Positions 16,143 through 25,598 of a stretch of DNA of 32,532 nucleotides are shown in pieces. Both the position numbers and the translations under genes were made by a program. The notes beneath the pieces were generated by a model. The model saw only the letters and a list, made by a program, of their open reading frames with translations. It did not search any database and was not told where the DNA came from. Origin of the DNA: an uncultured Clostridia bacterium (GTDB lineage: Bacteria; Bacillota; Clostridia; TANB77; CAG-508); assembly GCA_944386785.1 (NCBI GenBank), contig CALXCM010000011.1, positions 1 through 32,532 on the forward strand. The letters run 5' to 3'. The stretch's first letter is position 1; each line of letters starts with the position of its first letter.

Positions 16143-17681
16143 ATGAGAAAATTTAGAAAAAATGAGATAGGAATTACATTAATTGCGTTGGTTATTACTA
16201 TTATTGTTCTTTTAATTTTGGCATCAGTCTCCATTGCAATACTAATAGGTCAAAATGGTATTTTAATACAGGCACAAAATGCAAAAAACGAGACAGAACA
16301 ATCTGGAAAAGAGGAAAAAGAAAAATTAGGGTCTATGGAAGATGTAATAAATGAATCTATTACAGGAATAAAAGTAGAACAGGTATCAGATAAAAATCCT
16401 GGAGTATTAGAAGGTTCAGGAACAGCTGATGACCCTTACACTATAAATAGTATAGAAGATTTAGTAGTATTTGCAAGTAATGTAACAAATGGAACAACAT
16501 ATGAAGGTCAAACAGTAAAATTAGGATTAAGTTTAGACTTTAATTCAAATAAATCATATGTAGAGCCATTAAGAACAGATTATGTAGAATATGGATATAA
16601 TGGAGAATTAAAGACATTATTGACAACAGGAGAAGGATTTAAGCCAATAGGGACAACTTATGATGCAAATGTTAGTACTAATTATTTTGAAGGAAATTTT
16701 AACGGAGATTATAATACAATTTATAATTTGTATCAAAACTTTGAGGATTCAAATAATACATCTATAATAGGACTTTTTAGCACTAATGGTGGAGTAATAG
16801 AAAATTTAATGACAAGAAATGCTAATATTATTAGCGAAACTAATAACATGTATATAGTGTCAGGAGTTGTGGCAGGTAGAAATAATGGAACTATTACAAA
16901 CTGTGGAACTAGTGGTAATTTGAAGATAACAGATAACGGAATAAAAGGCATATTTGGTGGAGGAATAACAGGACAAGCTATGGGAGTAATTGAAAGGTGT
17001 TTTTCTAAAACTAATATAGAAATAACATCTAATAACAGTTCTCAAATTAGTATTGGAGGAATAACTGGTGCATTGACAGAAGATTATATAAATTCTTGTT
17101 ATAATATGGGGTTAATTAATATAAATATAAATTCAGATAAAATTATTATGGTTGGAGGCATATCAGGATACAATGATGGAAAAGAAATATTAAATTGTTA
17201 TAATGGTGGAAATGTTAATTTTACTGCTAGTTGTGAAACAACCAAAGAAATTTACATTGGAAATATATTAGGTCAAGAAAATGGTACGAATTCTAATTTG
17301 TCAAATTGTTTTAATACTGGTGATATGAATATAGACATGTTAAAAAATAGTAATGACACAACAGGTATAGGTAGTGTTGTAGGATATAGCTACCAAGGAA
17401 ATATAAATTATTGTTATAATATAGGAAAAATGAATTTTATTAACGAAAAAGTACAAAATATTGGACAAATTGCTGGTGGTATTAATAGTGCTACTGTAAA
17501 TAATTGCTATGGTATAACAGGACAAATAGATGTAATTGGACACTCTTCCAACTCGGCTATAAGTAATGTAAAATTAATAGAGGAAAATAATATTCCAGAT
17601 ATTTTACAAGTAATTGGAGAAAATTTTAAAGAAGATAGTAGCAATATTAATAATGGATATCCAGTACTAAATTGGCAATAA
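16143..17681 (+). CDS. GLUG-repeat surface protein with prepilin-like N-terminus
   Basis: A 512-residue protein. Residues 8-35 (NEIGITLIALVITIIVLLIL) are the hydrophobic helix typical of clostridial prepilin-like proteins with an N-methylation-type signal after a basic start. Residues 36-70 are charged. From about residue 195 on, eight or so units of about 35-45 residues follow the pattern GGI.G...G.I.NCY..G.I, the GLUG motif of adhesins and IgA peptidases, forming a beta-solenoid. Cysteines recur in each unit (NCG, SCYN, NCYN, NCFN). The protein is probably exposed on the cell surface; no catalytic motif is seen. It is controlled by the divergent XRE gene if the operators act as read. AAAGGAG precedes the ATG. 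Confidence 0.78.
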   Translation: MRKFRKNEIGITLIALVITIIVLLILASVSIAILIGQNGILIQAQNAKNETEQSGKEEKEKLGSMEDVINESITGIKVEQVSDKNPGVLEGSGTADDPYTINSIEDLVVFASNVTNGTTYEGQTVKLGLSLDFNSNKSYVEPLRTDYVEYGYNGELKTLLTTGEGFKPIGTTYDANVSTNYFEGNFNGDYNTIYNLYQNFEDSNNTSIIGLFSTNGGVIENLMTRNANIISETNNMYIVSGVVAGRNNGTITNCGTSGNLKITDNGIKGIFGGGITGQAMGVIERCFSKTNIEITSNNSSQISIGGITGALTEDYINSCYNMGLINININSDKIIMVGGISGYNDGKEILNCYNGGNVNFTASCETTKEIYIGNILGQENGTNSNLSNCFNTGDMNIDMLKNSNDTTGIGSVVGYSYQGNINYCYNIGKMNFINEKVQNIGQIAGGINSATVNNCYGITGQIDVIGHSSNSAISNVKLIEENNIPDILQVIGENFKEDSSNINNGYPVLNWQ

Positions 17682-17730
17682 GAAAGTAAAAATTATAAAT
17701 AAATTCTTATAAATATAATACTAAAAAATT

Positions 17731-17752
17731 AAACTCCCTTATTAGGGAGTTT
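17731..17752. terminator. Terminator between convergent genes
   Basis: AAACTCCCT, loop TATT, AGGGAGTTT: a 9-base stem. T-rich sequence follows on both strands, so it can end both the GLUG gene and the minus-strand HD gene. Confidence 0.7.
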
Positions 17753-17798
17753 TGTATATTGTTATTTATGAATTTTATTCCTATTTTTATTTTATAAA

Positions 17799-18383
17799 TT
17801 ACAAATTATCTTTTATTTCAGGGAATAAATCATATAAATTAAACCCGAAGTAAATCATCAAAATACTTCTTTAGCTTGTATGTTTCTTGAATGTGATACA
17901 CAGTATTTTCATGAGCTCCACGCCTTAAAATAATGTCAATCAATCTTTTGTCAATAGTAACAACTGTGCTTTTGCACATTAAATCACAAAGATTAATTAT
18001 TTTTTCATAAATTGTATATTTATGTGTTTTAATAAATTCAGTTCTAAAAGGAATATCTTTTGGAATTCCACCAGCTGTACAGTAAATATCATTATTTAAA
18101 TATGAATGGGTAAGACAAATATTTGCATATTCATCATCATACCCCAAAGATTTTATATAATTATATCCATTAATTACATGTTCATTATTTGGCCCAATCA
18201 TTTTTCCGTATGTCATGGATATATCCTAAAGTCTTTGCTTTATCAACATCTAAATTTAAAGCTTTGGCAATTTTTCCGAGCAGCATTTCCAACACAAATA
18301 GAATGATAAATCCAATTATCATAACTTGTTTTTCCTATTGCATTTTCTATCATTTTTAAAGCATCTTTACTTTCTAATTTCAT
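17799..18383 (-). CDS. HD-domain phosphohydrolase, three +1 shifts at CGG
   Basis: A short HD-superfamily phosphohydrolase: His27 (YHSICVG), the HD pair His56-Asp57 (GYIHDIGK) and His92 (LTHSY). Read normally only codons from 18216 look coding. Reading from ATG 18383 (behind AGAAGGAAA) and skipping the C of CGG at 18278-18276, 18208-18206 and 17847-17845 gives 193 residues, with Gly36 (NAAGKIA), Gly59 in HDIGK and Gly179. The last shift uses CGGG rather than CGGA and replaces a 2-residue end by GFNLYDLFPEIKDNL, a plausible amphipathic tail. The HDIG glycine is family-conserved, so the shift restores an essential motif. The substrate is unknown; HDIG proteins act on nucleotides or other phosphomonoesters. 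Confidence 0.8.
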
Positions 18384-18477
18384 ATAATTTCCTTCTTTCT
18401 TAAAACAGTTAAACAAATTATACTATATTGCTAATAAAAATACTAGTAAAAAGGCACAAAATAACCACATAAATTAC

Positions 18478-18506
18478 TTGTAAAATTTTCAAAAGTAGTG
18501 TAAAAT
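18478..18506 (+). promoter_or_regulatory. Promoter of the FemX-like gene
   Basis: TTGTAA (18478-18483), 17-base spacer, TAAAAT (18501-18506), 44 bases before the start codon. Confidence 0.6.
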
Positions 18507-18549
18507 ACCTTTGTATTGTAAATAATAATTAGGAGGATGAAAAAATAAA

Positions 18550-19602
18550 ATGAGATTTGTAGATACAGAAGAATCAAAAAGAGAATATAAAGAATTTTTA
18601 GAAAGTCATGAAAGATGTAATTTTCAACAATCATTAGAATGGGCAGAGGTAAAAAAGCCATATTGGAAACCAGAAGTAATACTTGCAGAAGATGATAATG
18701 GAAAAATTATAGGTTCATTATGTGTCTTAATTAGAAAAATGCCTATATTTGGCAATATTATGTATTCATCAAGAGGACCAGTTTGTGATATACATGATGT
18801 AGCAGTTTTGAAACAATTAACAGATGGAGCAAAAGAATTAGCTAAAAAATATAATGCATTTGTTTTAAGAATAGAACCAGATATATTAAGTTCAGATGAA
18901 GACTTTAGAGAAATAGTAACAAGTTTAGGATATAAAATAAAAGATGATGCAAAAGACTTTAAAGATGAAATTCAACCAAGATATGTATTTAGGTTAGATA
19001 TAAAAGATAAAACAGAAGAAGAAGTAATGGCAGGGTTTAAACAAAAATGGAGATATAATATTAGATTAGCTGGAAGAAAAGGTGTAAAAGTAAAAGAAGG
19101 AACAAGAGAAGATTTAAAAGCTTTTCATGAGATAATGGTTGAAACAGGAAAAAGAGATGGCTTTATTACAAGACCACTAGAATATTTTGAAAAAATGTAT
19201 GATTCTTTAGGAGACCACATGAAGCTTTTAATGGCATATTATGATGGAGAACCAATCTCAGGAGTAATACCAATCTTTTATGGAAATAAAACATGGTATT
19301 TATATGGAGCAAGTAGTAACAAACATAGAAACTTAATGCCAAACTATTTACTTCAATGGGAAATGATTAAAATGGCAATAGCAAGACATGATGATATATA
19401 TGATTTTAGAGGAGTTTCAGGAGTTGTAGACGAAAACCATCCACAATATGGGCTATATCGTTTTAAACAAGGATTTGGAGCAACATTTACAGAGTTTATT
19501 GGAGAAGTATATATGCCATATAAACCACTAACATATAAATTATATAAATTTGCAGAAAAAACATTTAGAACATTAAGACAAATAAAAAGAAAATTAAAAT
19601 AG
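18550..19602 (+). CDS. FemX/FemAB-family peptidoglycan aminoacyltransferase
   Basis: A 350-residue member of the FemXAB family (two GNAT-like domains). The N-terminal [10 protein letters not shown] and the block [17 protein letters not shown] are family signatures, and [27 protein letters not shown] is the conserved C-terminal acetyltransferase-like block. These enzymes use aminoacyl-tRNA to add amino acids, often glycine or serine, to lipid II or its pentapeptide in the cytoplasm. The cross-bridge residue is not readable from sequence. AGGAGG is 13 bases before the ATG with a tiny ORF (ATG AAA AAA TAA, 18537) between. It stands before an alanine racemase, so both serve cell-wall peptide synthesis. 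Confidence 0.83.
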   Translation: MRFVDTEESKREYKEFLESHERCNFQQSLEWAEVKKPYWKPEVILAEDDNGKIIGSLCVLIRKMPIFGNIMYSSRGPVCDIHDVAVLKQLTDGAKELAKKYNAFVLRIEPDILSSDEDFREIVTSLGYKIKDDAKDFKDEIQPRYVFRLDIKDKTEEEVMAGFKQKWRYNIRLAGRKGVKVKEGTREDLKAFHEIMVETGKRDGFITRPLEYFEKMYDSLGDHMKLLMAYYDGEPISGVIPIFYGNKTWYLYGASSNKHRNLMPNYLLQWEMIKMAIARHDDIYDFRGVSGVVDENHPQYGLYRFKQGFGATFTEFIGEVYMPYKPLTYKLYKFAEKTFRTLRQIKRKLK

Positions 19603-19625
19603 TAGTTTGGTTGGAGGAAAAGTTT

Positions 19626-20744
19626 TTGAGTACTTTAGTAATAGAAAAAGAAGATTTAAGAAATAATATAGAGAAAATAAAAAATTTTGCTAAAAAATCT
19701 GGAACAGATGATAATGGAAATAATGTAAAAATAATAGCAGTAGTAAAAGCAAATGCATATGGATTAGGATTAGTAGAATTCACAAAGTTTTTAATAGATA
19801 ATGGGATAAACTTTTTTGCAGTGTCTACTGTAGAAGAAGCAATAGCTTTAAGAAAAGCTGGAATAAAAGAAGATATTTTAATGTTATCAGCAACATCTGT
19901 AAAAGAAGATTTAGAAAAACTAATAGAAAATAATATAATAATTACAATTGGATCTAAAGAAGATATAGAAGAAGCAGAAAACATTGCAAAAGAAAGAAAT
20001 ATAAAAATAAGAGCACATTTAAAAATAGATACAGGCTTTGGAAGATATGGATTTGTATATAATAAAAGAGAAGAAATGGTAGAAGTCCTAAAAACAATAG
20101 AAAACATAAAAATTGAAGGAACATTTACTCATTTTTCAGTAAGCTTTTTTGATGAAAAATATACAAAAGAACAATTTAATAGGTTTATAAATGTAATAGA
20201 AGTATTAAAAATGAATGACATAAAAACAGGAATGCTTCATGTATGTAATTCATCAGCATTTTTAAAATATCCAGAAATGCACTTAAATGCAGTAAGGATA
20301 GGTTCTGCGTTTTTAGGAAGATTAGCATTTAAAAATACATTAGGACTTAAAAAAATTGCTTATCTAGAATCAAAAGTAGTAGAAATAAAAGAACTTCCAA
20401 AAGGATTTAATATAGGATATTCTAATTCATATAAAACTAAAAATAAAACAAAAGTTGCAATAATACCTGCAGGATATATGGATGGAATAAATATAAAAAA
20501 TGATAAAGATATGTTTAGAACAGTTGATAAATTAAGATATATTGTAGGAGATATAAAAGACTTTTTTAAAAAACAAGCAATATATGTAAAAATTGGGACA
20601 AGTTCTTGCAAAGTTTTAGGAAGAATAGGAACATATCATATGACTTGTGATATAACAGGAAAAGACATAAAAATAGGAGATAAAGTTATATTTAATATAA
20701 ACCCTAAATTTGTTGATTCTAGAATAAGGAGGGACTATAGATAA
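19626..20744 (+). CDS. alr: Alanine racemase
   Basis: PLP-dependent interconversion of L- and D-alanine for peptidoglycan. VVKANAYG near residue 40 holds the PLP lysine; [13 protein letters not shown], the GYSNSYK block with the second catalytic Tyr and IPAGYMDGI are family motifs. The 372-residue length is normal. I set the start at TTG 19626: GGAGG lies 8 bases upstream, whereas the alternative TTG 19611 lies before that site. The C-terminal domain is diverged ([20 protein letters not shown]). A serine or other amino-acid racemase is possible. The stop is 1 base before the next gene's ATG. Confidence 0.85.
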   Translation: MSTLVIEKEDLRNNIEKIKNFAKKSGTDDNGNNVKIIAVVKANAYGLGLVEFTKFLIDNGINFFAVSTVEEAIALRKAGIKEDILMLSATSVKEDLEKLIENNIIITIGSKEDIEEAENIAKERNIKIRAHLKIDTGFGRYGFVYNKREEMVEVLKTIENIKIEGTFTHFSVSFFDEKYTKEQFNRFINVIEVLKMNDIKTGMLHVCNSSAFLKYPEMHLNAVRIGSAFLGRLAFKNTLGLKKIAYLESKVVEIKELPKGFNIGYSNSYKTKNKTKVAIIPAGYMDGINIKNDKDMFRTVDKLRYIVGDIKDFFKKQAIYVKIGTSSCKVLGRIGTYHMTCDITGKDIKIGDKVIFNINPKFVDSRIRRDYR

Positions 20745-20745
20745 A

Positions 20746-21810
20746 ATGGAAAATAATGAACAAGGAAAAGAAGTAATATTAAAAAATGGATTTTTTAAAA
20801 AATTTTGGTGGTCAATATCAAAAATAGAAAAATATCCTAATATGGCAGCAGAAGGTTTTGGAAGAGCACTTGCATATTTAGCAAAAATTGTATTAATACT
20901 TGCAATAGTTCTATGTTTAGGATTAATTTATCAAACTTATGGAATTGTACAAGAAGGGATAAAATATTTACAAAATGAATTTCCAGAGTTTTCATATAAA
21001 GATGGAATATTAAGTGTCGAATCAGAAGATGTAATTAGAATTTCAAGTGAAGACTCATATGTTGGAAAAGTAATAATAGATACAAAAACAGACTCTGAAG
21101 AAGAAAAAGATAAATATGTAGAAGAAGTAGAATCTTCAGGTGGCGGATTAGTAGTACTAAAAGACAAAGTAGTAGTAAAAAATAGACAAATTGCAGGAGA
21201 TATAGAATACAAATATCAAGAAGTAGCAAAAGGATTTAATTTAAGCGAATTTAACAAACAAGATGTAATAAACTATGCAAGTAGTTCGCAAATGTTTAAC
21301 TTATACTTAAGCTTATTCTTAACACTACTTATTTATGCTTTTGTAATGTATTTTATAACAACCTTATCAAATGCAATTTTACTTAGTGCATTCGGATATA
21401 TAACAACATTAATTGCAAGAATAAAAATGAGATATGTTGCAATATTAAATATGTCAATGTATGCTTTAACTTTATCAGTTATATTAAATTCAATATATAT
21501 TGCAATAAATGCATTTATAGTATTTAATATGGAATATTTTAGTGTTATGTATGCAGGAGTTGCAGCAATTTACTTAGTTGCAGCAATACTAATATTAAAA
21601 TCTGAATTTATAAAAAAACAACAAGAACTTATAAAAATTGCAGAAGAAAAAGAATTATTAAAAAAAGAAGAAAATAAAGAAGAACAAGATAAAAACAAAG
21701 AAGAAGAAAAAAACGAAAAACAAGAAAAAAAGAAAGATAAAAAAGATAAAGAAAATAAAGAAAATAAAAAGGAAGAACAAGGTGGAGAACCAGAAGGTTC
21801 AAATGCATAA
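20746..21810 (+). CDS. Multi-pass membrane protein, DUF1189-like
   Basis: A 354-residue protein with an N-terminal membrane segment (about residues 42-68), an external domain to about 180, then several spans (about 185-290) and a long cytoplasmic tail of nearly only Lys, Glu, Asn, Asp and Gln (310-350). The first block (FFKKFWWSISKIEKYPNMA) and the pattern PEFSYKDGILSVES followed by a strand VGKVIIDTKT resemble DUF1189 proteins of Firmicutes. Function unknown. AAGGAGGG (20727-20734) lies across the end of alr, so the genes are translationally coupled. It is followed 33 bases later by ftsH, whose product also acts at the membrane. Confidence 0.65.
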   Translation: MENNEQGKEVILKNGFFKKFWWSISKIEKYPNMAAEGFGRALAYLAKIVLILAIVLCLGLIYQTYGIVQEGIKYLQNEFPEFSYKDGILSVESEDVIRISSEDSYVGKVIIDTKTDSEEEKDKYVEEVESSGGGLVVLKDKVVVKNRQIAGDIEYKYQEVAKGFNLSEFNKQDVINYASSSQMFNLYLSLFLTLLIYAFVMYFITTLSNAILLSAFGYITTLIARIKMRYVAILNMSMYALTLSVILNSIYIAINAFIVFNMEYFSVMYAGVAAIYLVAAILILKSEFIKKQQELIKIAEEKELLKKEENKEEQDKNKEEEKNEKQEKKKDKKDKENKENKKEEQGGEPEGSNA

Positions 21811-21843
21811 TGTGAGTTTAAAAAAATAGACAAGGAGGAAAAA

Positions 21844-23644
21844 ATGAAACAAAAAGAAAATGACCAAAAGAAAACTAAAAAGATATTATTAAGTGTACTT
21901 ATCGGACTATTAATTTTGGCATTAATATTTGGATTAGCATATTATCTAATGCAAGATAGCAAAAAAGAAGATGAAAATACTTTAAGCTATACAGAATTAA
22001 TAAAAGAAATATCTTATGGCAATATAGAAAAAATAGAAATGACTGTTGGAAGTACAACAGTTAAAGTAATAAAAAAAGGCGAAACAGAAGAAGACAAAAA
22101 AACAGCAATAGTGCCAAACACAGAAAGTTTTATGGAACTTGTACAACAAAAAGTAGCAGAAGGAAATGAAATAGAATTAATACAAAAACCAAAAAGCTTT
22201 ATTGCAACACTTCCATCTTTTGTAATCTCAATACTTCCAACATTAATCATGCTTGCACTATTTATTATGATATTTAAAATGCAAGGATTAGGAGAAAAAG
22301 GAAAAGTATATGATGATACAGAAAGAAAAACAAAAGTAAAATTTGATGATGTTGCAGGTTTAACAGAAGAAAAAGAAGAACTAATAGAAATAGTAGACTT
22401 CTTAAAAAAACCTGAAAAATATACAAAAATGGGAGCAAGAGTTCCAAGAGGAGTTTTGCTATATGGAAAACCAGGAACAGGAAAAACTCTAATTGCAAAA
22501 GCAATAGCAGGAGAAGCAGATGTTCCATTCATATCAATGAGTGGTTCAGAATTTATAGAAATGTTTGCAGGACTTCGGAGCATCTCGTGTAAGAAAACTA
22601 TTTGAAAGAGCAAGAAAATTAGCACCTTGTATTGTATTTATTGACGAAATAGATGCAATAGGATCAAGAAGAACATCAAATAGTGGAGCAGAAACAGAAA
22701 ATAACCAAACATTAAACCAATTATTAGTAGAAATGGATGGATTTAGTTCAGAAGAAACAATAATAGTTTTAGCTGCGACAAATAGACCAGAAATGCTTGA
22801 TAAAGCACTTTTAAGACCAGGAAGATTTGACAGACAAATAACAATTCCAACACCAGACTTAAAAGGAAGATTAGATATATTAGAAATTCATAGTAAAGAT
22901 AAAAAACTATCTCCAGATGTTAACTTAGAAAGCATTGCAGAAGATACAGCAGGATTTACAGGAGCAGAACTTGCAAACATATTAAACGAAGCTGCAATAG
23001 TTGCAACAAAAAGAAGACATGAAGATATAGAAGAAGAAGACATTGAAGAAGCAACCAAAAAAGTTACAGTAGGACTAGAAAAAAGAGAAAGAAAATATTC
23101 AGAAAAAGACAAAAAACTAACAGCATATCATGAAGCAGGACATGCAGTAGTAAGTAGATATTTGCCAACACAAACAAATGTAAAAGAAATATCAATAATA
23201 CCAAGAGGTGTAGCTGGTGGATATACAATGTATAAATCAAACGAAGACAAATACTATATCTCAAAAACAGAAATGCAAGAAAAACTAATAGCACTGTTAG
23301 GAGGACGAGCAGCAGAAAAATTAGTATTAAATGATATCTCAACAGGAGCAAGCAATGACATAGAAGTTGCAACAAAAATTGCAAGAGATATGGTAACAAA
23401 ATATGGAATGAGTGATAAATTAGGACCAATAGACTTCCAAGGAAAAGAACCATACGAAATGCAAATGTTTGGAGAAAACATCGGAGACAAAATAGGTGGA
23501 GAAGTAAAAGCTTTAATAGACACAGCATATAATGATGCTATTAATCTATTAAAAGAACATAGAGACAAACTAGACTTAATTGCAAACACATTATTAGAAA
23601 AAGAAAAAATAAACGAGCAAGACTTCGAAAAATTCTTTGAATGA
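21844..23644 (+). CDS. ftsH: ATP-dependent zinc metalloprotease FtsH, one +1 shift at CGG
   Basis: Membrane-bound AAA protease that degrades misfolded membrane and regulatory proteins. Two N-terminal spans (about residues 13-36 and 120-143), Walker A GKPGTGKT at 208-215, Walker [12 protein letters not shown], the second-region-of-homology [20 protein letters not shown], zinc site HEAGH at 429-433 and the third ligand in [11 protein letters not shown]. Read normally it breaks after MFAGL; skipping the C of CGG at 22576-22578 restores Gly245 in [11 protein letters not shown], where the family has GVGASRVR, and gives 599 residues, the usual length. Walker B and the protease domain all lie after the shift. 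GAAG is TGA-stopped at 23642-23644, and the stop is inside the arm of the following terminator. AAGGAGG precedes the ATG. Confidence 0.92.
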
Positions 23645-23679
23645 GAGAAATGGGGACAGTCCCCAAATCTCTCATTTTT
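23642..23679 (+). terminator. Terminator overlapping the ftsH stop
   Basis: TGAGAGA (23642-23648, includes the TGA stop) pairs with TCTCTCA (23668-23674), with inner GGGGA/TCCCC, followed by TTTTT. Confidence 0.7.
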
Positions 23680-23714
23680 GTCGAATCTTGCCGATTGAGA
23701 CAAAAGGGGACAGA

Positions 23715-23752
23715 CTTGAGACAAATAGGGACGGAGCAATTTTGTCTCATTT
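23715..23752 (+). repeat. Dispersed GAGACA/GGGACGGAGC repeat, copy 2
   Basis: Matches 7340-7377 in inverted orientation at 36 of 38 bases; TGAGACAAA and TTTGTCTCA form its arms and T follows. Another GAGACAAAAGGGGACAG unit lies just before it (from 23697). It is a non-coding family, possibly a small folded mobile repeat or a shared terminator type. Confidence 0.75.
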
Positions 23753-23829
23753 TTTAAAATAAAATGGAATTATATTAATTTCTATGATATTATATATGTG
23801 TAGAGTAGAGAACAAAGGCGGTGTATATT

Positions 23830-24675
23830 ATGCAAATTAAAGAAGTTATTAGAAAAGGAATGATAAGACTAAAAACAAATGGGATAGATGAACCAAATAT
23901 AAAAGCAAGACTTCTTATGCAATATATATTAAAAAAGCCTAGAGAATATATCATAGTTTATGATAAAGAAGAAATGACTTTAAGGCAGGAAGTTGACTAT
24001 TTTAAGGCAATTAAAAAATTAATACAAGGAGTTCCTTTGCAACATATTACAAATTCTAAAGAATTTATGAAGCTTAATTTTTATGTTGATAAAGATGTTC
24101 TAATTCCAAGGGCTGATACAGAAATTTTAGTAGAAGAAGTAATAAAACTAGCAAAAAAAGTAGGTGCAAAAAAGATTTTAGATTTATGTACAGGAAGCGG
24201 AGCAATTGCTGTATCTCTTGCAAAATATATAAGTAAAAGTGAGATTACTGCAACAGATATTAGCAAGGATGCTTTAAGAATTGCTAAATTAAATGCTAAA
24301 AATAATAATGTAGAAGATAGAATAACATTTATAAGCTCTAACCTTTTTCAAAATGTACCAGAGGAAAAATATGATATTATAGTGTCAAATCCGCCATACA
24401 TAAAAACAAAAGATATTAAAACCTTAAATAAAGATGTGCAAAAAGAACCAAAACTTGCATTAGATGGTGGAATAGATGGATTAGATTTTTATAGAAAAAT
24501 AATTAAAGAAGCTGATGAATACTTAAAATTTGGAGGATTCTTATGTTTTGAAATTGGTTTTGACCAAAAAGAAGATGTAATAGAATTAATAGAAGAACAA
24601 GGAAAATTTAAATCTACATATAGTAAAAAAGATTTATGTGATAATGACAGAATAGTAATAACTAAACTATATTAA
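23830..24675 (+). CDS. prmC: Peptide chain release factor N5-glutamine methyltransferase
   Basis: PrmC methylates the Gln of the GGQ motif of release factors RF1 and RF2, raising termination efficiency. The SAM motif DLCTGSGAIAVSLAK, the NPPY substrate-glutamine motif (SNPPYIKT) and the N-terminal helical domain (DEPNIKARLLMQYIL) are present; 281 residues is normal length. I chose ATG 23830 since AAAGGCGG sits about 8 bases upstream; a GTG at 23821 would add three residues and lie on the ribosome site. It is followed by whiA and hemW at short gaps (18 and 14 bases), probably one operon. Confidence 0.9.
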   Translation: MQIKEVIRKGMIRLKTNGIDEPNIKARLLMQYILKKPREYIIVYDKEEMTLRQEVDYFKAIKKLIQGVPLQHITNSKEFMKLNFYVDKDVLIPRADTEILVEEVIKLAKKVGAKKILDLCTGSGAIAVSLAKYISKSEITATDISKDALRIAKLNAKNNNVEDRITFISSNLFQNVPEEKYDIIVSNPPYIKTKDIKTLNKDVQKEPKLALDGGIDGLDFYRKIIKEADEYLKFGGFLCFEIGFDQKEDVIELIEEQGKFKSTYSKKDLCDNDRIVITKLY

Positions 24676-24693
24676 ATAGAAAGGATGAAATAT

Positions 24694-25584
24694 ATGTCTT
24701 TTTCGTCAGATATAAAAAAAGAATTAAATAAAGGAGCAAGTTTATCTAATAAAAATCTTGTTAAGTTTGAACTGCTTGGATATTTAATTTCAGGAAATGT
24801 TGACTTTAGTAGAACAAAAAAAGAAATAAAGTTTTTAACAGAAAATGACTATAATATCAACAGATTTTCTAAATTGCTTTCTAATTTAGATATAAATCAT
24901 GATATAGATGTTGTAGGTAAAAATTTTATTGTAAAAATAAAGGCAAAAAAATTAGAAAATTTAATTGAGATAGAAAATGAAAAAATATATATTAAAAAAG
25001 AAATTTTAAATAAAAATTTAAAAGAAGAAGAAAAAAAGAATTTAATAAAAGATGTATTTATGAGCGGTGGCTCAATTAATAACACTAAAAATACTTATCA
25101 TTTAGAATTGATTTTTAATGAAATAGAAAATCTGCAACTAACCAAAAAAATGTTATTAGATTTTGATATTAGTTCAAAACAAATAAAGCTTAAAAATAAA
25201 TATTTAATATATATAAAAGATGGAGAAAAAATTTCTGAATTTTTAGCTTTAATTGGAGCATCAAGAGCTGTCATGGAATTTGAAGATATTAGAATAGAAA
25301 AAGAAATGAGAGGAAAAGTAAATAGATTAGTAAACTGTAAAACAGCAAATTTAAATAAAACAATAAATGCATCAGTAGAACAAATTTCAGCGATTAAAAA
25401 GTTAAAAGAAAGTAAGAAATTTAATAAATTAAATGATAATCTAAAAGAGATTGCAAATTTAAGATTAGAAAATCCAAATATGTCATTAATAGAGCTTGGA
25501 AAACTCTTAAAACAACCACTTGGAAAATCAGGAGTAAACTATAGATTAAAGAAAATAGTAGAAATAGCAAATGATATAAAATAA
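24694..25584 (+). CDS. whiA: DNA-binding protein WhiA
   Basis: A WhiA protein, conserved in Gram-positive bacteria and linked to cell division and, in actinomycetes, sporulation. Two LAGLIDADG-like N-terminal regions (ELLGYLISGN; then LIKDVFMSGGSINN) precede a C-terminal helix-turn-helix (LRLENPNMSLIELGKLLK...SGVNYRLKKI). The start at ATG 24694 follows AAAGG by about 9 bases; ATG 24685 is too close to that site. 296 residues is near the family length of about 315. It lies in the prmC-whiA-hemW group. Confidence 0.88.
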   Translation: MSFSSDIKKELNKGASLSNKNLVKFELLGYLISGNVDFSRTKKEIKFLTENDYNINRFSKLLSNLDINHDIDVVGKNFIVKIKAKKLENLIEIENEKIYIKKEILNKNLKEEEKKNLIKDVFMSGGSINNTKNTYHLELIFNEIENLQLTKKMLLDFDISSKQIKLKNKYLIYIKDGEKISEFLALIGASRAVMEFEDIRIEKEMRGKVNRLVNCKTANLNKTINASVEQISAIKKLKESKKFNKLNDNLKEIANLRLENPNMSLIELGKLLKQPLGKSGVNYRLKKIVEIANDIK

Positions 25585-25598
25585 TAGAAAGGAAAATT

